A stretch of DNA of 64,000 nt from an uncultured Sphingomonadaceae bacterium (lineage in GTDB: Bacteria > Pseudomonadota > Alphaproteobacteria > Sphingomonadales > Sphingomonadaceae). Positions 17,500-26,128 of this stretch are shown here, piece after piece. The position numbers and the translations under genes are program-made. The notes below the pieces were generated by a model. The model saw nothing but the letters and a program-made list of their open reading frames with translations. It was not told the origin of the DNA and made no database searches. The DNA is taken from positions 1-64,000 of the forward strand of contig CALMVA010000058.1 of assembly GCA_937873035.1 (NCBI GenBank), written 5' to 3'. How positions within the stretch are numbered: the first letter of the stretch is position 1; each line of letters opens with the position of its first letter.

Positions 17500-18243
17500 G
17501 TGACGAACGATCTGCGAGCCTGCTGGACAGATATGCCGGCGTTGATTGCCGCAGTGCAGACGTCAGGAGATCAGCTTGGCCTTCCCTTCATCGCAACTCA
17601 GGCCGATCTCGCAGACCCCGACCCGATGGCCGATGAGGCGGGCAGGCCTTATGCCGAAACAAGTTTCCGCTGGATCAACCCCAGCCATCAATATTGGCTT
17701 GATCGCAAGCTCGCGCTGCAAAGTCCGTTCCTGATCGCGGCGCGACTGATTGCCGAGCCATTTTACTACACACAGGGCAAATTGCTCAGTTGGCGAACAA
17801 CAAGCCTGCTCGACGAGGTGGATTGCCGCACCGCGATTGAAGATGAAAATCTTGGCGAGGCGATTATTGCGCCCGTTCATCTCCCGCGCGGGCTTGTGGG
17901 GGCAGTCGTCTGGTGCTCACGCGTGCCGGTTGGGGTTGAAACGCTGTTCCACGCTCATGCGGAGCGCCTTCAAACGCTTGCCCTGCGGCTCGTCGCCACG
18001 CACAATGAGGCGCGCGGGCGCCCCAGAAATGCAACCGTTGCCCCAACGCTCACACGGCGCGAGGTCCAGTGCCTGCGCTGGGCCGCCGCCGGCAAAACCG
18101 ATGGCGAAATTGCCATCATCCTCGATCTGTCCGTCTCAACGGTGCGCTTCCACCTGCGCAACGCGGCAGAACGCCTTGGTGCAAAAGGCCGCGCGCAATC
18201 CATCCAGCTCGCAGCCGGGCTGGGCTATGTCGGCGCGTCCTGA
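17500..18243 (+). CDS. LuxR-type transcriptional regulator (solo)
   Basis: This 247-residue protein has a C-terminal LuxR helix-turn-helix (LTRREVQCLRWAAAGKTDGEIAIILDLSVSTVRFHLRNAAERLGAKGR, about residues 185-235) and an N-terminal sensor of about 170 residues. The sensor resembles the autoinducer-binding fold in length, but the usual acyl-homoserine-lactone pocket wording (the conserved Asp-Pro pair and spaced Trp/Tyr) is not evident, and no LuxI gene is nearby. The GTG start is supported by GAGGCGAGG upstream. It is divergent from the TonB receptor at 17346, so it may sense the imported substrate. That is inference from position. Confidence 0.85.
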   Translation: MTNDLRACWTDMPALIAAVQTSGDQLGLPFIATQADLADPDPMADEAGRPYAETSFRWINPSHQYWLDRKLALQSPFLIAARLIAEPFYYTQGKLLSWRTTSLLDEVDCRTAIEDENLGEAIIAPVHLPRGLVGAVVWCSRVPVGVETLFHAHAERLQTLALRLVATHNEARGRPRNATVAPTLTRREVQCLRWAAAGKTDGEIAIILDLSVSTVRFHLRNAAERLGAKGRAQSIQLAAGLGYVGAS

Positions 18244-18272
18244 GCTATTAGCAGCGCAGCAGCAGGCCAGCC

Positions 18273-19169
18273 TCAAGCCGCCTGTGCTGGAGAAACGGCG
18301 GCGGCATCAAAGCTCGCCACCATGCGGTCGCGATCTGCCATGCGCCCCGTGAAGATGTCGAAGGCGCCTGCCGCCTGAAATACCGCCATGCCACTGCCCG
18401 GAAGCGTGCGGCATCCGCGCTGACGCGCATCGCGGAGCAATTGCGTTTCAAGCGGGAAATAGACGATGTCTGCCACCCATTGTGCAGCAGCGAGGGCCGC
18501 CGTATCAAACGGCGTCCCCGGATAGCTGGCCATGCCAACGGGCGTCGCGTTGACGACGCCATCGGCCGCCGCGACGTGCGCCTGCCCATCTGATACATCC
18601 ATGATGCGGGCGGCGGGATAAGCCTGTGCCAATTGAGCGGCCAGCCGCGCCCGGCGCTCTGCATCGGCATCGACCAGAATGAGTTCACCCGCGCCAAGCC
18701 CAAGCAACGCGTGCGCCGTCGCCGAGCCACCGCCGCCCGCGCCAAACTGGACCACGCGATCAAGCTTTGCGGCGGGAAGACCGCGCCGCACGCTTTCGGC
18801 AAAGCCCGTGACATCGGTATTATGGCCGATGCGCCTGCCATTTTCGAACCGCACGGTGTTGACCGCACCGACCTTTTCGGCAGACGGCGCCAGCGCGTCG
18901 AGAAAGGCAATCACATCCTGCTTGAAGGGGTGGGTAATGTTGAGGCCGGAAAAGCCGATCAACTGCGCGGCATCGAGCAGGCGGGGCAATTCATCCCGCG
19001 TCCATCCGCGCGCTTCAAAGTCAAACAGCGTATAGGTCAGGTGCAGACCCTGCGCCACGCCTTCCTGCTCGTGCAGCCAGGGCGAGCGCGAGGCAAGAAT
19101 ATTGCGACCGACAAGCCCAACCAGCAGCTTGCCACCCAAATTCCCGATCATGGCATTTTCAACGGACAT
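18273..19169 (-). CDS. Quinate/shikimate dehydrogenase (QsuD type, probably NAD-dependent)
   Basis: This 298-residue AroE-fold enzyme carries NITHPFK (catalytic Lys 83), GHNTDVTGF (Asp 119) and the nucleotide loop GAGGGGSA (143-150). After the second strand comes LVDADAERR, with Asp 167 where NADP-dependent AroE has the Asn-Arg-Thr clamp. This favours NAD. The SRSPWLHEQEGVAQG opening and the PGTPFD...ADIVYFPLETQLL...GCRTLPGSGMAVFQAAGAF segments match Corynebacterium QsuD, which oxidises quinate and shikimate for catabolism. The context agrees: the last gene of a minus-strand block with a 3-dehydroshikimate dehydratase. A strong terminator separates it from the receptor gene upstream, so it may depend on readthrough or its own promoter. 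Confidence 0.9.
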   Translation of the reverse strand: MSVENAMIGNLGGKLLVGLVGRNILASRSPWLHEQEGVAQGLHLTYTLFDFEARGWTRDELPRLLDAAQLIGFSGLNITHPFKQDVIAFLDALAPSAEKVGAVNTVRFENGRRIGHNTDVTGFAESVRRGLPAAKLDRVVQFGAGGGGSATAHALLGLGAGELILVDADAERRARLAAQLAQAYPAARIMDVSDGQAHVAAADGVVNATPVGMASYPGTPFDTAALAAAQWVADIVYFPLETQLLRDARQRGCRTLPGSGMAVFQAAGAFDIFTGRMADRDRMVASFDAAAVSPAQAA

Positions 19170-19204
19170 CTGTTCTCCGGGATGGGCTTGGTATCAAAAG
19201 GGTG

Positions 19205-19242
19205 AAAACTCCGCCGGGTGAATGGGGATGTGCCCGGCGGAG
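19205..19242 (-). terminator. Rho-independent terminator after the TonB receptor
   Basis: Read on the minus strand, 10-base perfect arms CTCCGCCGGG (19233-19242 in reverse) and CCCGGCGGAG (19209-19218 in reverse) are followed directly by TTTTC (19208-19204). It sits between the receptor stop at 19260 and the dehydrogenase start at 19169. Confidence 0.75.
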
Positions 19243-19259
19243 CTTCTGGGAGACGGCTA

Positions 19260-22163
19260 TCAGAAGCCGATCTTGAGACCCATGTAATAAGACCGGCCAA
19301 CCGCATCATAGAGCGCGGTATCGGTGTTGTTCTGCGAGCTGGCAACGAAGGGCAGGCCCTTGTCGAGCAGGTTGTTGACACCGGCACGCAGCTCGAAGTT
19401 CTTGCTGACCTTGACCGAGCCGAACAGGTCCCACAGCTGGTAGGATGGAACGCCGACAGCGGCATTGGCGGGCGTCAGGATCGAACTCGCGTCCTTCATG
19501 CTGCTCTGATAGCGCCAGCGCGGGGCTGCGCGCGGCGGAACCGAGCCGGGGCTGGTACCGCCAACGCTGATGCCCGTATAATCCAGCATCGCCGAACCCG
19601 GCAGCAGCTGAACCTTGTAGTTGTTCAGATAGCCGATGTTGGTGTCGACATAGAGCTTCACATCATCGCCCAGGAACGGCGCACGCACGCCCCAGTGGAT
19701 CTGCGCTTCGACACCATCGGTCTTGAGCGAGCCGAGGTTGAGATAGGGCGTTGCGACCTGAAGGATCTGGCCCGTGGTCTGATCGCGACTGATGAGGCGG
19801 CAAAACTCGTTGGTGTTCGAATAGCCGGGGTTAGAGCCGTCAAGATTATAGCATTTCGACAGCACGGTCAGGCCCGGAACGGTCGAGATGACGTTATTGA
19901 TCTTGATGTTGAAATAGTCGATCGACACCGTGAAATCGCCAAACAGGCCGCTCTGCGCGGGCGTGTTGAAGACGAAGCCGAAATTATAGGTGTTCGCCTT
20001 TTCCGGCGTCAGGCCAAGGTTGCCCGCAACGGTCTGGCCGGTCGCCGTGGTCGGGAACTGATAGGTGCTGATCGCGGCAGAGGGCACGCCCTGCGCCACG
20101 CAGAGATTGGCAACCGAGGTCGCGTTGGTCCCCGTCCGCGCGGTCGAACGGACGTCGCACGGATCGCCAAGAGCTGCCGGCGGCGTGCCGATCACCAGCT
20201 GCGTGCCCGATGGCGGCGAGAAAAGCTCACCGATATTGGGCGCACGCACGGCACGCTGGTAAGACCCACGGAACATCAGGCTGTCAGTCGGGCGCCAGCG
20301 GGCATCCGCCTCGTAAGACGTCACTGAGCCCGTTACCGAATAGTCCGACACGCGCGCCGCAGCGCCAATCGCCAGTTCCTTGAAGAAGGGCTTGTCGGCA
20401 ATCAGCGGAATATCGATCTGGCCTGCGAATTCCTTCACCGAAATCGACTTGTGCGGCACGGCGATCGTCGCGGTGAAGGCTTCGACATTGCCACCCGGTG
20501 CCCAGCCGCTCAGTTCCGTCATGTCGCTGTCGGGCGTGAACTGATAGCTGTTCTTGCGCCAGTCTGCGACGAGCGCGATCTGTGCGGGGCCAGCGCCAAG
20601 ATCAAACAGCTTGCCGTTGATCTGTGCCTGCACCTGGGTCTGGCTCAGCCGTTCCTGGCTGAAAGTGTCCTTGGTGATATAGGCCTGGCAGGCTGCCGAG
20701 AGCGAACGGGCATTGGTATCACCAAAGGGATTGAAGCCGCCCGCACAGATCGAAGCACCGCCGTCAGCGGCGTTGAGCAGCGTCTGGACGCGGCTCTTGA
20801 GCACGGCATTGTGCATGATCTGGTTGTGGACCGACTGATCGTAAGACGCATAGGCATCAAAGGTCCAGCCATCGGCAATGCTGCCCTTGATACCGGCAAG
20901 ATACTGCTGAACGGTGTAATTTTCGTCCCAGTTCTTCCACGGCACACCCACATAGCGCGAGCTCCAGTTGAAGTTCGCGGTCGGGTTGGCGCGCGAGGCA
21001 AGAACCGTGCGCAGATCGGTCGGGATGAAGGGGTTGGTGACCGGAATGGTCGTAAGCGTCGGGAACTGGGTAAGGCTGCCGCCGCTGTTGGTGTTCACCG
21101 AAAGGTCAACATACATGAACTGGCCATAGACCGTCAGATCAGGCGTGAGATCATAATCGGTCTTCACAAAGGCCGTCTTGCGATCAAGCTTGTTGAGCAG
21201 CACGCCCTGAATACCGACGGGCATACGGACATTGTTACCCAGAACGAGATAGCCGTTGGTGCCGTTATCGCCCTTATAGTTGAGCGCGCCGGTCTGCGTG
21301 AACAGTGTCCCATCATTGTTGAAGCCAAGGTTGGAGCCAAGCGGATTGCGCGCGCCGGGGATGCCGTAAGAATTGAACAACGCCGTCAGCACCGCCGCAC
21401 TCGGTGCGTTGGCAGCACTGGGAACATAGGTGCCCGTGCCGATGAACGACGATGGAACCTTGTTGTAGAAGAATTCGCTGCGGTCCTTGCCGAGCAGCGG
21501 ATCTTGCTTGGCGTAGCTGAAGGCGGTCACAACATGGCCGCGATCATCGGCAAAGCTCGATCCAAAAGCGAGTGATGCATTGAACTTATAGGCGTCCCCG
21601 CGCTCGCTGATCGAGTTCAGGATGTCCGCCTTGAAACCGTCGAACGAGCGGATGGTCTTGAAGTTCACCACGCCCGACATGGCGTCAGACCCGTAAATCG
21701 CCGATGCGCCGCCGGTGATGGCATCAATGCCGCTGATGATCGCATCAGGCAGGATGTTCACATCGACATTGCCGTTGATGTCCGACACCGGAAGGCGCTT
21801 GCCATCGAGCAGCACAAGGTTGCGGTTAGTGCCAAGGCCATGAAGGTTGATCGTCGCGCGACCGCCGCCGCCCTGCCCGCCGGTTGCAGCATTGCCACCA
21901 ACCGTGAAGCTCGGCACCTGGTTGAGCGCATCCTGAAGCGTCGCCGTGCCCGCTTCCTTGATGGCGACATCGCCCACCGTCGTAATCGGGCTGACTGAGC
22001 TGTTGTTGGGGCGCTGGATGAGCGAGCCCGTGACAATGATTTCGGCGACCTCGGTCGATGCATCATCAGATGCCGCCGCCTGCGCATAGGCCGTGCCCAT
22101 GGCTGTTGCGACCAGCATCGGAAGCGCGGACACGCCAACCGCCAAGCGATGTGAAACCTTCAT
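19260..22163 (-). CDS. TonB-dependent receptor, likely for quinate/shikimate esters
   Basis: This 967-residue receptor has a signal peptide (to about residue 28, ATAMGTAYAQA) and a TonB-box-like EIIVTGSLI. Its plug contains NLVLLDGKRLP and GGASAIYGSDAMSGVVNFKT, and the large barrel ends in RSYYMGLKIGF. GGGAGG lies just before the ATG. Two copies of the block-specific palindrome precede it (22195-22231), placing it in the same regulon as the esterases and the 3-dehydroshikimate dehydratase. The natural reading is uptake of a bulky ester or glycoside of quinate or shikimate. The ligand is inferred from neighbours, not from the protein itself. Confidence 0.93.
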   Translation of the reverse strand: MKVSHRLAVGVSALPMLVATAMGTAYAQAAASDDASTEVAEIIVTGSLIQRPNNSSVSPITTVGDVAIKEAGTATLQDALNQVPSFTVGGNAATGGQGGGGRATINLHGLGTNRNLVLLDGKRLPVSDINGNVDVNILPDAIISGIDAITGGASAIYGSDAMSGVVNFKTIRSFDGFKADILNSISERGDAYKFNASLAFGSSFADDRGHVVTAFSYAKQDPLLGKDRSEFFYNKVPSSFIGTGTYVPSAANAPSAAVLTALFNSYGIPGARNPLGSNLGFNNDGTLFTQTGALNYKGDNGTNGYLVLGNNVRMPVGIQGVLLNKLDRKTAFVKTDYDLTPDLTVYGQFMYVDLSVNTNSGGSLTQFPTLTTIPVTNPFIPTDLRTVLASRANPTANFNWSSRYVGVPWKNWDENYTVQQYLAGIKGSIADGWTFDAYASYDQSVHNQIMHNAVLKSRVQTLLNAADGGASICAGGFNPFGDTNARSLSAACQAYITKDTFSQERLSQTQVQAQINGKLFDLGAGPAQIALVADWRKNSYQFTPDSDMTELSGWAPGGNVEAFTATIAVPHKSISVKEFAGQIDIPLIADKPFFKELAIGAAARVSDYSVTGSVTSYEADARWRPTDSLMFRGSYQRAVRAPNIGELFSPPSGTQLVIGTPPAALGDPCDVRSTARTGTNATSVANLCVAQGVPSAAISTYQFPTTATGQTVAGNLGLTPEKANTYNFGFVFNTPAQSGLFGDFTVSIDYFNIKINNVISTVPGLTVLSKCYNLDGSNPGYSNTNEFCRLISRDQTTGQILQVATPYLNLGSLKTDGVEAQIHWGVRAPFLGDDVKLYVDTNIGYLNNYKVQLLPGSAMLDYTGISVGGTSPGSVPPRAAPRWRYQSSMKDASSILTPANAAVGVPSYQLWDLFGSVKVSKNFELRAGVNNLLDKGLPFVASSQNNTDTALYDAVGRSYYMGLKIGF

Positions 22164-22194
22164 CAGTATCCCTCCCTATACGACTCAATTTATA

Positions 22195-22231
22195 CTAACT
22201 GGTTCGTTCAAATAATGAACTAACTAGTTCA
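22195..22231. promoter_or_regulatory. Two tandem operator copies before the TonB receptor
   Basis: Copy A (22195-22210, CTAACTGGTTCGTTCA) and copy B (22216-22231, TGAACTAACTAGTTCA) are five bases apart. Copy B is an inverted repeat TGAACTA-AC-TAGTTCA. The same 16-base pattern is found at 26079-26094 and 28740-28755. It lies 32-68 bases before the receptor start, in a position to cover the promoter. The likely binder is the TetR protein at 26129-26770. Confidence 0.7.
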
Positions 22232-22233
22232 TG

Positions 22234-23493
22234 TCAATCTAGTGACATTCCCGTGCCTCGGCGTGATGCCGATGCTTCGGCGCGCCCGATGAGGAAGGCC
22301 GCGGCCGCGCACAGTGCAAGCGGCACGCAATAGGTGACGAACAACAGGGGCAAGGGCGTTTGCGCCGCCATCAGATACCCACCAAGCAGCGGACCGATCA
22401 CGGCGCCGCCACGCCCGATCGACATCGCCCAGCCAATGCCGGTGGCACGTCGCCGTTCAGGATAAACCGATGCCGCCAGCGGCCACATTCCATTATAGCC
22501 GCCCTGAAGCGTCACACCGATCAGGAAGGCCACGAGCAACGTCATCGGCACCGACATCGGGATGCTTGCGAAAATGAGCATCGCAACGCCCGCGCTCACG
22601 AGAAAAGCGGGGATGATCCTGCCAAGCGGCTGGCGCACAGACAGGAAGCTCATCAGCATCGTGCCCGTAAATGCACCAAAATTGTAGAGCGCGCCCGCAT
22701 AGATGCCGTTGGTTTCCGAAAGCCCCGCCTCGATCGACAATTTGGGAATCCAGCTCGTGATGAAATAGAGCACCATGAGGCCAGTGAAGATCGCAAGCCA
22801 GAGCAGCAGCGTGCGCGTGCGCAGCGTTGACCCCAGCAATTCCTGCATCACCGGCTCCTGCGTGTGCGTGGCGCCCGGCATCTTGCGCTCTGGCAGGATC
22901 GCCCAGGTGAGCGGCAGCATGATGACGGTGGCGGCCCCGGCAACCAGCAAAAGCTTCTGCCACCCCCAGATAGGCAAGAGATGCGCGGTCGCAAGCCCGG
23001 TGAAGACCGCCGCCAGCGGATAGCCCGCCTGCACAATGCCGACGGCAAGATCGCGATGGGCCGCAGGCGCGGCTTCGGCAGAGAGCGCCGCCATGGCCGC
23101 CAGCACCGTGCCGATGCCGGAGCCGACAATGACGCGGGCGAGAACAAGTTGCGTCAAATCCCCCGCAAAGCCACTTGCGACCATGCCTGCCGACATAAGT
23201 GCAAGTGCCGTCAGGATGATCTTGCGCCGCCCGAAGCGATCCGCAAGCGGCGCGATGAAGATGCCCCCAATCGCCATACCGGCAAGGCCCGCACTGAAGA
23301 CGATGCCAATTGCGTCGGGCGCAATGCCCCAGTCACGGCCAAGCGCGGGGGCGATGAACGACATGATGACAACATCCATGCCGTCGACCATGTTGATGGC
23401 AAAGCACAGGCCGACGACAAGGAGCGCAGGCAGCGTCCAGCGTCCAGCGCCTGATGCGACGACGGCTTCGGCCTCGCCGGTTGGAACGATCAT
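22234..23493 (-). CDS. MFS transporter, aromatic acid:H+ symporter (AAHS-like)
   Basis: This 419-residue inner-membrane protein has 12 predicted helices. The family motif GMDVVIMSFIAPALGRDWGI is in helix 1, and DRFGRRK is in the first cytoplasmic loop (about residues 85-91). The DG(M/Y)D pattern in helix 1 and the PERRRATGIGWAMSIGRGGAVIGPLLGG segment are characteristic of the AAHS family (PcaK, BenK, quinate and shikimate carriers). It is the third gene of the esterase operon (12-base gap). Import of quinate, shikimate or the released hydroxycinnamate is expected from context. Confidence 0.9.
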   Translation of the reverse strand: MIVPTGEAEAVVASGAGRWTLPALLVVGLCFAINMVDGMDVVIMSFIAPALGRDWGIAPDAIGIVFSAGLAGMAIGGIFIAPLADRFGRRKIILTALALMSAGMVASGFAGDLTQLVLARVIVGSGIGTVLAAMAALSAEAAPAAHRDLAVGIVQAGYPLAAVFTGLATAHLLPIWGWQKLLLVAGAATVIMLPLTWAILPERKMPGATHTQEPVMQELLGSTLRTRTLLLWLAIFTGLMVLYFITSWIPKLSIEAGLSETNGIYAGALYNFGAFTGTMLMSFLSVRQPLGRIIPAFLVSAGVAMLIFASIPMSVPMTLLVAFLIGVTLQGGYNGMWPLAASVYPERRRATGIGWAMSIGRGGAVIGPLLGGYLMAAQTPLPLLFVTYCVPLALCAAAAFLIGRAEASASRRGTGMSLD

Positions 23494-23505
23494 GCTCCCC
23501 TCCCC

Positions 23506-25077
23506 TTAGTCGCGCGGCTTGCGCGGCTCGGTCGGCACGGACTGAGCCGCTGGTGCCGACAATGCATCAAGCGCCTTGTAGTGCGGCCAATCAATCACGC
23601 GAACCGTTTCACCAAGCTCCATCATGCGGGGCCTTTTCGGATCGAAGACCGGCCAGTCCTTGCGCGGCGGATCGCCCCTGGCAAAGGCGACAATCATCGA
23701 TGACATGGTGTCGGACAAAACACGGTCACCCGCCTGCCAGTTGCGTGTCGTGCGAAACAGATTGAGCGCATCGAGCGTGCCCAGCCAATAAGGCACGTCG
23801 CCCGTATGATAGGCGCCAACGGTCGCCGGTTCATGATCGCTAAAGCTCACGCCCTCGGCATAAGGCTGGCGGCGCGTAAAGAACCACGCCCAAGTTGGAG
23901 AAGTCTGCGCCCGCGCCCAGCCCGCCATCTGCACGCCAAGAGAACTGTCGCGCTGCACATCGGCGACCGCGCGGGCCACATCGGCATCCGTCTTGACCGG
24001 ATAGGCCTTGAGAACTGCATCCGCCGTTTGCGGAAAGGCCTTGCGGATGGCGGCGTCATAATCCGCAACCGACTTGACGGACCCCAGCGAACGGAAGCTC
24101 TCATCGCGCGTGAAGCCAAGCATCACCGGCACATCATTGTGGCGGCGCTGGCGGAAGGTTTCGGCAGGTGCCGCTGGCATGACCGCACCATCAATGGTGA
24201 TCGGACCGCGCCGGACGAACGGCGCGGCTGCAATCCGGTCGCCACTCATGTCGCGCAGCTGGGCGATATTGTCTGCGCCCAGCGCCTTTTGAAAGCGGAC
24301 GCCATCCGCCTCCGCCTCGGCAAGCGGCACGGGGGCAAGAAGATCACCAAAGGGACTGCCGCTCATACCCACGATCCGCCGGAAAAGTCCCTTGGCAAGC
24401 GGGCTTGATTGCAGCAGCGCGACCGACATCGAGCCCGCCGACTGGCCCATGATCGTCACATTATCAGGATCACCCCCCAGAGCTGCGATATTGCGCTGCA
24501 CCCATTGGAGTGCGGCGATCTGATCCATCAGCCCATAATTGCCCGACGCCCCATTGCCTTCGCGCGACAGGTCTGGATGCGCGAGAAAACCGAGATTGCC
24601 GACGCGATAAGCGATATTGACCTGAATGACGCCCTTCGCAGCGAGCGACGCGCCCGAATAGTTCGCCATGCTGGCCGAACCGATGTTGAAGCCCCCGCCA
24701 TAGATCCACACGACCACCGGCAGGCGCGCTCCTGCCGGGGCGGCCTCTTTGGGTGCCCAGATGTTGAGATAGAGGCAGTCTTCCGACGTCGCCTCATTGC
24801 CGAAATAATGGTTCATCGTCCGGTTGCGGAGCGGCTGGAGGCACATTGGCGCCGTCCGGTCGGCATGGAACACGCGGCTCCAGCGCGCCACCGGTTGCGG
24901 TGCCCGCCAGCGCAGGTCACGCACGGGCGGCGCGGCGAAAGGAACACCCAGCCAGGCGCGCACACCGCCGTCAAGCGTCACGCCATCCATCTTGCCGGTT
25001 TCAACCTCCACGGTCTGGGCCGCAGCCGGTGCCGCCCCCAGCATCAGCCCCGCGAGAACGGCGAGAAACGCCTTCAC
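23506..25077 (-). CDS. Secreted type B carboxylesterase
   Basis: This 523-residue protein has a signal peptide (to AQT, about residue 21) and the type-B carboxylesterase core. Seen are SEDCLYLNIWAP, the oxyanion loop WIYGGGF and the nucleophile elbow MGQSAGS (Ser 213, with Gln in place of the more usual Glu). The acid and base sit in the C-terminal half, with candidate His near AYHTGDVPYWLG. It overlaps the alpha/beta hydrolase gene upstream by ATGA. Periplasmic location and the quinate/shikimate setting suggest cleavage of an aromatic acyl ester such as a chlorogenate or a galloyl shikimate. The acyl group is not determined by sequence. Confidence 0.9.
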   Translation of the reverse strand: MKAFLAVLAGLMLGAAPAAAQTVEVETGKMDGVTLDGGVRAWLGVPFAAPPVRDLRWRAPQPVARWSRVFHADRTAPMCLQPLRNRTMNHYFGNEATSEDCLYLNIWAPKEAAPAGARLPVVVWIYGGGFNIGSASMANYSGASLAAKGVIQVNIAYRVGNLGFLAHPDLSREGNGASGNYGLMDQIAALQWVQRNIAALGGDPDNVTIMGQSAGSMSVALLQSSPLAKGLFRRIVGMSGSPFGDLLAPVPLAEAEADGVRFQKALGADNIAQLRDMSGDRIAAAPFVRRGPITIDGAVMPAAPAETFRQRRHNDVPVMLGFTRDESFRSLGSVKSVADYDAAIRKAFPQTADAVLKAYPVKTDADVARAVADVQRDSSLGVQMAGWARAQTSPTWAWFFTRRQPYAEGVSFSDHEPATVGAYHTGDVPYWLGTLDALNLFRTTRNWQAGDRVLSDTMSSMIVAFARGDPPRKDWPVFDPKRPRMMELGETVRVIDWPHYKALDALSAPAAQSVPTEPRKPRD

Positions 25078-26063
25078 TTGGCGGGAACCCCAAGCGTCTT
25101 GTGGAAGAAATCAAAAGTAGCGTTCATGGCCTTCAGCGTCGCCGCGCGTGTTTCAGCGGGTGAACTGCCGATGAAGCTGTGATCGACACCGGGTATGTAG
25201 ATCGTCTCCACCGGCACGCCCGCAGACTTCAGGCGCGCCTCCATATTGTGCGACTGAGCGACATCCACCACGGCGTCCTTTTCGCCATGAATAAGAAGCA
25301 TCGGCGGATCTTTCGCATCGACGTGCGCAATCGGGCTGACCGCCGCGACCAGCTCTGCCTTGCACTCTTCTGGCTTGCAGCGGAGCAGCATATATTCCGA
25401 AGAACTGGGGTTGCCGGCGGACGACCGGGCCAGCATCGGCGCAAAATCAAAAACGCCATACCATGTTACGGCGGACTGGACACATTCCGAGCCGACCGCT
25501 GCGGGCTTGGGGTCGATGCCCGTCTCGCCGCAGGTCGTGGCGACAAGCCCGGTCAGATGACCGCCGGCTGAGCCGCCCCAAACGCCGACGCGCTTGGGAT
25601 CGATGCCATATTTCGCCGCATTATCCTTGAGGAAACGGAGCGCCGCGCGCGCATCCTGCAACTGGGCAGGATAAGGTGCTTCACCCGACAGGCGGTATTC
25701 AAGGCTTGCCACCACAAAGCCTTCGCTCGCCAGCTTCGCCAATGCCTGCGGAAAGTTGCTGAGCGCGCCCGAATGGCGGGTATGACCAGCCACCCAGCCG
25801 CCACCATGAATATAGAGCACCAGCGGCTTCGCGGCCTTGCCCTTGGGCCTATAGATGTCGACCACCATCGGGCGGAAACCGGGCAGGGTGGAATAGGTCA
25901 CATCCGCAAGGCCCGTGACTCCGCCCGGAAAATGCGTGACGCGATCAGGATAGACATCCGTGAGCGACGGCTGTTCCGAAACCGGAAAATCGCGCTGCGC
26001 GAAGGCCGCGCCAGACGTGAACAATACCGTCGCCGCCGCAGCGGCCAAAAGGGCTGGCTTCAT
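25074..26063 (-). CDS. Secreted alpha/beta hydrolase (HSL-like esterase)
   Basis: This 329-residue esterase has a signal peptide (to AFAQR, about 22), the oxyanion motif YIHGGGW (about 84-90), the nucleophile elbow GGSAGG (Ser 165), a candidate acid in LIHGEKDAVVD and a base in GVDHSF. It is of the hormone-sensitive lipase/BD-FAE type, which includes feruloyl and acetyl esterases. It is the first gene of the hydrolase-carboxylesterase-MFS operon, with an operator copy 16 bases before its start. Two different secreted esterases in one operon suggest a substrate carrying more than one ester bond or more than one acyl form. Confidence 0.88.
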   Translation of the reverse strand: MKPALLAAAAATVLFTSGAAFAQRDFPVSEQPSLTDVYPDRVTHFPGGVTGLADVTYSTLPGFRPMVVDIYRPKGKAAKPLVLYIHGGGWVAGHTRHSGALSNFPQALAKLASEGFVVASLEYRLSGEAPYPAQLQDARAALRFLKDNAAKYGIDPKRVGVWGGSAGGHLTGLVATTCGETGIDPKPAAVGSECVQSAVTWYGVFDFAPMLARSSAGNPSSSEYMLLRCKPEECKAELVAAVSPIAHVDAKDPPMLLIHGEKDAVVDVAQSHNMEARLKSAGVPVETIYIPGVDHSFIGSSPAETRAATLKAMNATFDFFHKTLGVPAK

Positions 26064-26078
26064 CCGAATCTCTCCTAC

Positions 26079-26094
26079 CTAACTATTTCGTTCA
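26079..26094. promoter_or_regulatory. Operator copy before the esterase-MFS operon
   Basis: CTAACTATTTCGTTCA matches the 28740 site (TTAACTAGTTAGTTCA) at 13 of 16 positions and keeps the TAACTA and GTTCA half-sites. It sits 16 bases before the hydrolase start at 26063, in the gap behind the TetR gene. Confidence 0.55.
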
Positions 26095-26128
26095 TTTTTA
26101 ACGCGCCGCCGCCCGCTTGGCAATTCGG

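Noticed and set aside
17500..18243. Acyl-homoserine-lactone quorum-sensing receptor
   Set aside because: No LuxI gene is nearby and the conserved lactone-pocket residues are not evident, so it is called only a LuxR-type regulator.
19218..21575. Two long plus-strand frames (19218-20327 and 20451-21575) opposite the receptor gene
   Set aside because: They are shadows of the receptor, low in hydrophobic core patterns and without recognisable families.
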